From positions 48,641,674 to 48,705,673 of the forward strand of contig NC_073694.1 of assembly GCF_029784165.1 (NCBI RefSeq): a stretch of 64,000 bases of DNA, given 5' to 3'. Shown here one piece after another: positions 1 through 8,800 of this stretch (within the stretch, counting starts at the first letter, position 1; every line of letters begins with the position of its first letter). The position numbers and the translations under genes are program-made. The notes below the pieces were generated by a model. That model was given only the letters and a program-made list of their open reading frames with translations. It did not search any database and was not told the origin of the DNA. The DNA comes from Wyeomyia smithii. Its lineage: Eukaryota > Arthropoda > Insecta > Diptera > Culicidae.

Positions 1-239
1 ACCGAATAATACTCTATATGGATATTTCCGTAATCGAGATGATGCATAGAAACCAAACATTGACCCTGGACACCATTTGAATTTAAAGACGACCACTTTT
101 AGTTTCTGGAAAACAACTAAAACAAGAAAATTTTTCCCAATATGGGTATTTCCGGTGTCAGATTGATGCCAGAAAATCTACTAAAAATGACCGAATACCA
201 CCCAATATGAATATATTCAGAATTAAAGCGATGTACAGA
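1..239. repeat. Short diverged direct repeats
   Basis: At least three diverged copies of a short unit occur here. Each carries a core like AATATGGATATTTCC followed by a GATG...AGAAA segment (near 15-60, 138-178 and 190-240). No open reading frame of interest was seen. The units may belong to the edge of the larger repeat that follows or to an unrelated dispersed repeat. Confidence 0.4.
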
Positions 240-1477
240 AGTCAAAAGTCGAGGATTTTGTCATTTCGATAAAACCAATCATTTTAAACGATTTTATATT
301 TGACTTTGATCATATCCTATGGTAGTTTTAAATAGTCTTTGAATTTCTTTTCTTTCCATAACTTTTGAGCTACATATCAAATTGTTATGAAATTTGTTAT
401 TTGTAAGTTCGAGAGATGACTCGTTCGTATGACACTAGTTATGTTCAAATACATTATGTATACTTTGAGATAATAGACTTTCGTTGTTTTATTAACAATT
501 TAATATATAACAATTGCTTTAGTCCGATTACAATCAAATGAAATGGGAACGTATAGGGCACCCAAATTTTGAAACCACGTGTTAAATCATAATTCATCAG
601 TTAACCTTTAACTAGCCCGCTCATCTGATAATAATATTGATCAAATCGGTTGTGTAGTTTCTGAGATAATGAAGTTTCATGATTTTCACATTTTGGTACT
701 TTACAGACGAAGTTACAGTTCGATTACAGTCAAATTATAAGGCTGTTATAAGGCAGGTGTTGTAAGGCAGCTAGACTTATTATTTGACACTAATTTTGTG
801 GAAATCGGTTCAGCCATCTCTGAGAAAAGTGAGTGAGTTCAAGTTGTCTTCGGAATATGCTCCTATGAAAAGCTGGATTTCACATTTTTAAACATAACAG
901 GCAAAGTAATAGTCCGATTGCAAAACAAATCAATAGGGTCTTATGGGTCCGCTAGACCTTCCATTTGAGACTGACTTTATGAAAATCGGTCCAGCCATCT
1001 CTGAGAAACATGAGTGTGATTAAACAGTCTTCAGAACATGTTTCTTTTCATAACTTTTGAACCACAAGTTTAATCTTTATAAAATTCAAAAGTTAAGGGT
1101 TTTCCAAGTTAGAAACCAATATTGTTCAAATCGGTTGTGTAGTTTTCAAGATAATGATGTTTCATGATTTTTACATTTTGATACATAACCTCTAAACTAA
1201 AAATCCGATTACAATAAAATTTATTAGGGTCTTATGGGACAACAAGACCTTTCATTTGCATTTAATTTCATGAAAATCGGTCCGGCCATCTCTGAGAAAA
1301 GTGAGTGAGAATAAAAATCTGCACATACACACACACACACATACACACACACACATACAGAAAATGCTCAGCTCGTCGAGCTGAGTCGAGTGATATATGC
1401 CATTCGGCCCTTTGGAGCACTTTGATACTTTCGGTTTTGCAAGTGATTGCTATACCTTTCTAGGAGAAAGGCAAAAA
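240..1477 (-). repeat. Dispersed repeat, inverted copy of 7758-9000
   Basis: Read on the minus strand, this block begins TTTTTGCCTTTCTCCTAGAA at 1477 and follows the same order of landmarks as the + strand block at 7758-9000: GGTATAGCAATCACT, GCTGAGCATTTTCTG, a CA/GT microsatellite (1327-1362 here), and several internal copies of a TCTCAGAGATGGCTG...CCGATTTTCA module. The internal modules are themselves diverged tandem units of roughly 250 bp. No protein is encoded. The family resembles abundant non-coding repeats of Aedes genomes. Its transposition class is not evident from this copy. Confidence 0.75.
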
Positions 1478-1800
1478 TGACCGATTTCCAAACACTATTG
1501 TTTGACCAAATTTTATCTGTAAGACCTTTTAAGAGCGTGGTTCTAACCTTCTGATGCAAAAAAAATAAATGAAAAAAGTTCTCAATCGTAAATGGACGAC
1601 GTAGTTTTGTTGTGACCAGTGAGCAGTAAACTAGTAAAAATTTATACTAATTTCTAAAATTAAGTATTTGAAGTACAAAGGTACCTCCTTCTTGCATCCG
1701 TCATCATTTCAACAATTTTCCGAACCATTCTTGTGTGATTCTTTATATATGACGCAAATAATTAGATAGTTGATAAATGGATAGCTATCTTGCTGGCTGG
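1478..1800. other. No gene seen; unique-looking AT-rich spacer
   Basis: This is AT-rich sequence between the repeat block and a MITE. I see no splice-linked coding exon, RNA gene or recognised element. Confidence 0.5.
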
Positions 1801-1940
1801 CCCTCTAGTGCCCAGTGCCGCCTTTAGACACGCTTCAGCTAAACCTGTAAAAAGCTTCCATAAATCCTTGAAAAAGGTCAACAAAGATCCATAGTGATTT
1901 TACTGAAGTCCGTCTGAAAAATGACTTGGGCACTAGAGGG
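1801..1940. mobile_element. 140 bp MITE with 14 bp perfect terminal inverted repeats
   Basis: The left end CCCTCTAGTGCCCA (1801-1814) is the exact reverse complement of the right end TGGGCACTAGAGGG (1927-1940). The interior has no coding capacity, so this is a miniature non-autonomous DNA element. A clear target duplication was not found. It lies about 50 bp upstream of the TATA box of the first small-peptide gene, so it now forms part of that gene's upstream region. Confidence 0.75.
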
Positions 1941-1989
1941 TTAAAAAACGATGGATGAAATTTAACATTTACATTATGAACCTTCTGCA

Positions 1990-2044
1990 TATAAAGAATT
2001 TTTGAAATTGATTAACATTCGATAACCTCTGCTTGGGAATTCCC
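1990..2044 (+). promoter_or_regulatory. Core promoter with TATA, GATA and kappaB-type site
   Basis: TATAAA lies at 1990-1995, GATAA at 2021-2025 and a perfect palindromic GGGAATTCCC at 2035-2044, all within 85 bp of the start codon at 2074. GGGAATTCCC fits the NF-kB/Rel consensus, and neighbouring GATA plus kappaB sites are a known arrangement in insect antimicrobial-peptide promoters. Transcription would be expected to start roughly 30 bp after the TATA box, which would place the kappaB palindrome in or next to the 5' leader. Function is inferred, not shown. Confidence 0.55.
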
Positions 2045-2073
2045 AGTCGCACTGAGAATTTCCTGCCGAGAGA

Positions 2074-2405
2074 ATGTTTTCGGTCCCGTTAAGATTTGCT
2101 GCTTTATTTCTAGTTTTAATATATTGCGGATGGTGCAATCATGTAGACGCAAGTAAGTTTTTTTTATAAACATGTCCGTTGTTTGAGTATTTTAGTAATG
2201 ATTGTAGTAACAATTGAAAATGTATTTTTCAGGACCAAATAACGATTTTGAAGCCAGGACAGAATTACCTCAAAGCAATTCCAGCGTAAATCCATCTGAA
2301 ACGACAACAATTAAAGTGTATGCTCATAAGAAAAGCAATAAATTTGTCTTGGTTGTTGGTTATCATGACACTCAAAATGAGCCCTATTCGAAGAACGTTA
2401 AGTAG
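2074..2405 (+). CDS. Small secreted peptide precursor, paralogue A (two exons)
   Basis: The gene has two exons: 2074-2152 and 2233-2405. The donor is A|GTAAGT and the acceptor TTTTTCAG|GA; the split codon becomes Arg. The spliced product is 83 aa. Residues 1-26 form a classical signal peptide: a short basic start, a hydrophobic core (FAALFLVLIYCGW) and an Ala-type cleavage site after HVDA. The predicted mature chain is 57 aa, begins RP, has no cysteine, contains one N-glycosylation sequon (NSS) and ends in a basic tail. AATAAA follows 49 bp after the stop. A diverged paralogue with the same exon layout lies 2.2 kb downstream. Shared mature blocks are the initial RP, VNPxExTT and NKFVxVVGYH. 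I do not recognise the family. The upstream GATA and kappaB sites suggest an immune-induced or epithelial secreted peptide; a salivary or seminal peptide is also possible. Confidence 0.75.
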
Positions 2406-2453
2406 AGGCTGCGTAATCACTAAATTGTGTTTTCATGAGAGATGGTGAAAGAG

Positions 2454-2459
2454 AATAAA
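2454..2459 (+). terminator. Polyadenylation signal AATAAA, paralogue A
   Basis: AATAAA lies 49 bp after the stop codon of the first small-peptide gene, a suitable distance for a short 3' UTR. Confidence 0.6.
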
Positions 2460-2762
2460 TCACTATGAATCAATTCGCTTACCGGTGGAAAATTATCAAA
2501 TTCATCTGAAAACGAAAACTCCCTCACCGATTATGCAATCAATATTATACTAGAGTTTTTGCCATGATATTCAACATTGAATCTACGATATTATATCATG
2601 CACATTATAAAAAGTGCTATCAAATTTGACTCATAATAATGATAATGTTTGTGTAATGCTCTAAAAATGTTTTGTAAATCATACATCTTTTTAGGCATCG
2701 GAAAGTGTCAAGCTTGTTTCTCGTTTGATTCTCGTATGTATTTTTTGGTTGAAGCTATAAGG

Positions 2763-3082
2763 CACTGGCTCCCAATCTTTTTGGCTCCGCGGCCACTTTT
2801 GCTAAACACAAAGAGCTCCGCGGCCCCCTTGGCGAAACACAGAGAGCTTCGCGGCCCCCAAACGAATTCCTGATACAAATTTTGCAATACTCATATCGTC
2901 CCACAAGTCTAATTTGTTCCACGTCTTGGTCCTAATACGCAGAAAAGTTGAAAATCCGCTTTTACAGATATATTTAGAAATTAATTTCAATTACCTGTCA
3001 AATTGAACAAGAGCTTCGCGGCCCCCCTAGATAAGCCTCGTGGCCCCCTTGACAGCCGTGGACCACCGGTTGGGAACCACTG
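2763..3082. mobile_element. hAT-like non-autonomous element, about 320 bp
   Basis: The left end CACTGGCTCCCAATC and the right end (reverse complement CAGTGGTTCCCAACCGG) match the hAT terminal style CAGNGGTTCYCAACC. The flanks CTATAAGG (2755-2762) and GTATAAGG (3083-3090) form an 8 bp target duplication with one mismatch, the size expected for hAT. The interior contains GC-rich repeats of the type GAGCTTCGCGGCCCCC and no transposase. It sits in the spacer between the two peptide genes. Confidence 0.75.
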
Positions 3083-4220
3083 GTATAAGGTAATTAAAGG
3101 ATACTTCAAAGATATTAAAGGAAAGATTTTCTGAAAGATTGTGGGCCCATGTGACAACTCTGCCACCAAGAAAAGAGCTAACGCTGCTCAGATATAGCAT
3201 CGATTCCCTTTGAACGGCTCTGCATAAAGACCCCTTAGGAGAGTGATATCCAAGTTTGGCGCTTTGCGTCTAGGACGGAGTTCGTGATGAGATGCACTTT
3301 GGCAGGTTTTGCCACTAGGGTTTCGGGCCATCCAAAGTAAACTTATCATTCTCTGTTCTGGCTTTACACCATAACTTCTACGTCACGTTGTGATTCTGGG
3401 ATACTTTGGCCGCTTTGAGGCTTCACATTCCGATGCTCGACTGATCTGAAATTTTCCTCTGACACTTTACTTGCGAGAAGACGAAACCGCTAAACAAAAT
3501 TCGAAAGGCTCCAGAGGGGTTTTAACCCTAGAATCCCTTAGCTACGCCTTTGCAAGTTAGTTATTTGGTATTGGTGAAAGATTCGGAAACAATATAGAAC
3601 CTCCTTTGAGCTAGTTTACTGTAGCAATACTCAGAGGGAGAGATATGCGGAGAGAATATTGTGATCCAAACAAACATGCCAAAATCCGAGTCAAACGAAC
3701 AAAAAAGGTAACACATTGAGATACATATTTTCACACGTTTTCCATGTTCTATTGCTAAACAATGAATTGAGAATGCTCCACATTTGCTCTATCACAGTGG
3801 TTTTCAACTGGTGGTGGTTCACAAACCTTTTGTTTGCTCAACAAAATAATGATCTATTATGGTGAAAGTATACAAAATTTAACAAACATCAAATTTAACA
3901 CCTTCACGGTTTTTGTGGTGTGTTTTATTGTTCCCCAGGATTTCCACCGTCACCATCAGTTATACGAGAAACGCAATATTTGTTCAAACTGGAAGTTTTG
4001 CTTGTATCACGACTCTGTATGTTTTGGATCTCCTTTCGCATTAGGCATAATTAAGTAGGTCGTTTTATTTCGATTGAATATGGTCTAATTCCAAACTTAT
4101 CTTCGATTATTCTGTCATTATTGTACTCACTGAGAGCCTTACCTTAACCTTTTTACGAAACAAAAAAAAAATGAAAAACGCAATTCTAGATTGGAATTCA
4201 ACGTTCATAGTATGTACCTG
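3083..4220. other. Spacer between the peptide genes; no gene seen
   Basis: No supported exon was found. One further hAT-style end, CAGTGGTTTTCAACTGG, lies at 3795-3811 without an obvious partner, so it may mark a solo or truncated element. Confidence 0.45.
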
Positions 4221-4225
4221 AACAC

Positions 4226-4307
4226 ACCACCTATTTTTGAAATTGTCTTGCACTCGATAACCTTTGCATACTGGGCAAATTTTGAGCTTGCACATTTGGG
4301 GTTTCCA
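4226..4307 (+). promoter_or_regulatory. Promoter region of paralogue B with GATA and kappaB-like site
   Basis: The block is homologous to the promoter of the upstream paralogue: ATTTTTGAAATTG followed by CTCGATAACCTTTGC (GATAA at 4256-4260). A kappaB-like GGGGTTTCCA lies at 4298-4307, one base short of the consensus. The TATAAA found upstream of the first copy is not preserved at the equivalent position (CTATTTTTG instead). Conservation of the GATA element between two otherwise diverged upstream regions supports a regulatory role. Confidence 0.45.
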
Positions 4308-4332
4308 GTCGTACTGTGAATTCCCAGCTGTG

Positions 4333-4660
4333 ATGATGTTTTCGTTACCAATGAGATTTGTTGCTTTTATTCTAGTTCTAATATGTATCGGATGGTACAA
4401 TCATGTAGAAGCAAGTAAGTAACTCGAACTAATGTCCGTTATTTATTTTAGTTTTAGCTCAGAAACGACTCAATGGTAACTATCGACACAAGTTTTTTCC
4501 AGGACCTGATTACGATCCAGAAATAAGAGCGCTATTAGGTAGAGATCCCCGCGTAAATCCATTTGAAGCGACAACGCCAAGAACTCAAACTGAAAGCTAT
4601 TATAATAAATTTGTGTCGGTCGTTGGTTATCACGAGCCCCATTCTGAAAGCGTTGAGTGA
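4333..4660 (+). CDS. Small secreted peptide precursor, paralogue B (two exons)
   Basis: The exons are 4333-4414 and 4503-4660, with donor A|GTAAGT and acceptor TTTTTTCCAG|GA at exactly the positions and phase used in the upstream paralogue. The product is 79 aa; a second ATG three bases later would give 78. The signal peptide ends NHVEA. The predicted mature peptide is 52 aa, begins RP, lacks cysteine and is acidic, unlike the more basic paralogue A. It keeps the VNPFEATT and NKFVSVVGYH blocks but differs elsewhere (for example EIRALLGRDPR), so the pair has diverged strongly in the mature part while the signal peptide, intron position and ends stay similar. AATAAA follows at 4750. I do not recognise the family. 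Both reading frames are intact, which argues against a pseudogene. Confidence 0.75.
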
Positions 4661-4749
4661 CGGCAGTAGCATTCAACATTTTCGGTAGAATACCTGACTA
4701 AAAACAAATATTCTGCATGACTACATTGAATGCATTGAATTACGTGAAG

Positions 4750-4755
4750 AATAAA
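4750..4755 (+). terminator. Polyadenylation signal AATAAA, paralogue B
   Basis: AATAAA lies 90 bp after the stop codon of the second small-peptide gene. Confidence 0.55.
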
Positions 4756-4759
4756 CCAA

Positions 4760-5289
4760 ATTTAAATATAAAATTGCAAATATTATAATAATTATAATTT
4801 ATTATGAGAACGCTCTGAAAATAAAACACTGTGCTCTGCTAAGAATTGGTGGCGGAAATATGTGGTCGAGTTTCGTATATTAATTTATATGATACTCTCA
4901 TTCCCTGGAAATCTTGTTAATTTCTTCAAAGTAAGTTGCCAAAATCCTATCTGACAGCATTCGTGAAAGCTTTCGTTAAATGATGAATGCTTTACACCAC
5001 AAGTTAATGTTGCTTTTTGCTGCCATTTGGTTTTCGAGCTTGAAATGTTTCACTATGCCATTGAAATATTTCCCCATGATTTAACGCTGTCTTCTGCCAG
5101 GTGTTTTGTTTTTGAATGAGGAGAGATTTTCTCCATCCTCGCATAGATCGACAGTTCACTGGTGGTACCGGTTCAATCATTAAACATATGTTTTGTAAAA
5201 TGCAATCATCGATTTCATCCTAGTAAAAAAAACTTAAACTAAAGCGGACCTACCCCTGAAACAATTCTAACATCAAAATACAACCATGG
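4760..5289. other. Spacer, no gene seen
   Basis: AT-rich sequence between the second peptide gene and the GC-richer leader of the BTB gene. Nothing coding was recognised. Confidence 0.4.
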
Positions 5290-5892
5290 CGCTTGACTGT
5301 ATTAGAGCACGCACGTGCTCCACAGCCCCCACACACACAGGGACGACGGGTTGAGGAAAATCATCGTCGCCCCTGTTTTTCCACCCGATTCTGGCAGATT
5401 TTCGTTTGCCACACATACAACCAGCGCGGCCGGGCGATGCAAAACACAGACAACCAATTGTTTCGTGTTCTACGATACGACATGACACTTGCAGGATTCG
5501 CTTCAGGTGGTCCATTTTTTTCACGTCATTGATGTGGCAGTAGAGCAAGCAGTACTAGTAGGTAAATGCAAAAGGTGAAAATTTTACACTTCAGCAGCTG
5601 CCAGTTAAAAGAGTTGCAAGAAAATGGCAGTCTCGGAGGAATGAATTGGAAATTCGTTTGATAACTCGGTGCTCGGGTGCTCCAGAAAACAGTGAAGTGT
5701 ATTGGTGGTAAAAATGTGCAGTTCAATTTATCACCCAGAAGAGAGAATGAAAATTTCCAGACATTTTGGAAGAGGGAATGAATTGGCTATTTAGGCAGTT
5801 TCCGAGTGACGGGGATTGATAAGGGTGCAGTCCTTATCAGCTAGCAGTAGCGATAGCAGAAGTGTAAACTGCTTTTTAACACCACATTCAGG
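5290..5892 (+). promoter_or_regulatory. Probable promoter and 5' leader of the BTB gene
   Basis: The base composition changes here to a GC-richer, CpG-containing sequence with repeated CA, CAG and GA runs, as is common in insect 5' leaders, and it leads directly into the ATG at 5893. No clear TATA box was found. The open frames on both strands in this stretch are short and mutually overlapping, so I treat them as non-coding. The transcription start cannot be placed from sequence alone. Confidence 0.4.
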
Positions 5893-8800
5893 ATGTCTCT
5901 AGATGGGTCCAGCTCGTTTGTGGGAACCTGGGAGGTAATCAGAGTTTTAGTACAAACATAATCAAAGACTATATTTTCGCATTTAATTACTTCCAGATTA
6001 TTGAGTCTCACCTGGATGGAACCACCGATAAGCTTGGTCTGGAAGGGTAATTTGAAACTTATATTAGTATGGGAATATTTTACCACAGTGTTATCACTTT
6101 GCATGATATAATTCTGTGGTGGGAGGAGTGGCATTATGGGAAAAAATATTTTCCAGTTCATAACGGGAGTTCCTCAAATTGGTCTTTAGGAATTCTTTTG
6201 TGTGTATGAGAACGAGTACTTAAAAACATGTGGGCAAAATTATAAAAAAATAATTTTTGTCTTCAAAAATATAAGCATTAAACCAAAAACGAAGAGAACA
6301 ATAATTAATTTTAATTCCTGATTATACAATTATTCATATTATTTGGTCACAAACTGACTCTAGTAAAACAAACAAAAACCTTTTTCTCGTTTTAACATTT
6401 GTAGCATATTATTTTGAATATAAGTGAATCGATTAGATCGAAAACAAATACCATTTCATAACAAGGAAAACTTATTCTGACACTCAGCGCTACCGAATAG
6501 CAATAATTCATCTGCCGGAAGAGAGAATCTGAAAAACTTGGGCCTTCTTGTCACGATAATGTAAACTTCAAGTAGAAAAATACCTAAATGCGAAACCTAA
6601 TAAATCATATTTTTACTTATGTTAGAAGATACCAAACTTCCAGTTTGATTGAAATATTTATACCAGAAATTAACAGTTAAAACATGTTCCTAAAAATTTG
6701 TATTTGTGATAGAATCGTGTTGTTTTGAAAACTAGTACGAGGTCGTCGTTCAGACCAATTTACCTTTCCTCTTATAAATTTTCTTATCAACGTCCTTTCT
6801 AAATTGCTATGAAATTTTGAGAAAAAAAATCTCTGCTAGCGTTTTCTAAACACTTAAGATGCATTTGTTAACACATCTCTCAACTTTACAAAACTACTAT
6901 TACTATTACTATTATTATTATCGTATTTATTATTGTTTCAATTACAGCTTTTTGCCTTTCTCCTAGAAAGGTATAGCAATCACTGAAAAAACCAAAGGTA
7001 TAAAAGTGGTCCCAATGGCCGAATGTCATATACCACTCGACCCATTTCGACGAACTGAGCATTTTCTGTATGTATGTATTTATGTGTGTATGTGTGTATG
7101 TGTGTGTGTGTATGTGCAACTTTTTTTTCTCACTCACTTTTCTCAGAGATGGCTGGACCGATTTTCATAAAATTAATTGCAAATAAATGGTCCAGTTGCG
7201 CCATAGGTTGCTATTGAATTTCATTGTAATCGGATTTTGAGTTTAGAGGTTATGTATCAAAATGTAAAAATCATGAAACCTCAATATCTCAGAAACCACA
7301 TAACCGATTTCAATAAAACTGGTTTCAAATGATCGGGCTGTCTCCAGAACCCTTAACTTTCAAATTTCGTTATGATTGAACATATGGTTTAAAAGTTATG
7401 TGAAGAAAAGTTATCCTGAGGTTGTTTAAACTCACTCATTTTTCTCAGAGATGGCTGAACCGATTTTCACAAAATTAGTGTCAAATGAAAGGTCTAGTTG
7501 GCCCATAGGTTGCTATTGAATTTCATTGTAATCGTATTGTAACTTTGTCCGTTGTTCATGAAAATGTGAGATCACATAATGAAAGAAAACATATTGACTT
7601 TCTCCTAACGATCACTTGCTAATTAAAAGGCAGAAAAGTCCAAATGGCCGAATGTCATATACTACTCGACTCAGTTCGACGAATCGAGTAATTTCTGCAT
7701 ATATGCATGTATAGGTGTATATGTTTGTGTATGGGTGTGTACGTGTGTATGTGCACCTTTTTGCCTCTCTCCTATAAAGGTATAGCAATCACTGAAAAAA
7801 CTAAAGGTATAAAAGTGCTCCAAAGGGCCGAATGTCGTATATCACTCGACTCAGTTCGACGAGCTGAGCATTTTCTGTCTGTGTGTGTGTAACGCTCTCC
7901 CAATCTCACTCGATTTTCTCAGAGATGGCTATCGTTTTTAATTGCAAATGAAAGGTCTATTTGCCCCATAAGACCCCATTGAATTTTATTGTAATCGGAT
8001 TTCTAGTTTGGAGGTTATGTATCAAAATGTAAAAATCACGAAACATCAATATCTCAAAAACTACGCAACCGATTTGAACAAAATTGATTTCAAATGAACG
8101 GGCTACCTAAAAAACCCTTAACTTTTGAATTTCATTAAAATTGAACATGTGGTTCAAAAGTTATGTAAAGAAACGTATTCTCGAGATTATTTAATCTCAC
8201 TCATGTTTCTCAGAGATGGCTGGACCGATTTTCATAAAATCGGTGTCAAATGGAAGGTCTAGTTGTTCCATAAGACCCTATTGATTTTTTTGCAATCGGA
8301 CGGAGGTAAAGTAATAGCCTGTTATGTTTCAAAATGAGAAATCCAGCTATGAAAAGTAAAATATTTACAAGACTACTTAAACACACTCACTTTTCTCAGA
8401 GATGGCTGAACCGATTTTCACTAAATTAGTGTCAGATGAGAGGTCCAGCTGCCTCATAACACCCTATTGAATTTAACTGTAATCGGACTGTAACTTCGTC
8501 TGTAATGTATCGAAATGTAAAAATCACGAAACTTCATTATCTCAGAAACTACACAACCGATTTGAACAATATTGATATCAGATGAACGGGCTAGGTAAGG
8601 GTTAACCGATGAATTATGATTGAACAGGTGGTTTCATAATTCGACTGCTCTATACGTTCCCATTTTATTCGATTATAATCGAACTTAAGCAACCGTTATA
8701 TATTAAATTGTTAAAACAGCGAGTCTATTATCTCAAAGATTACACGACTTATTCAACATAACTAGCGTCATACGAATGAGTTCTCTCTTAAACTTATGAA

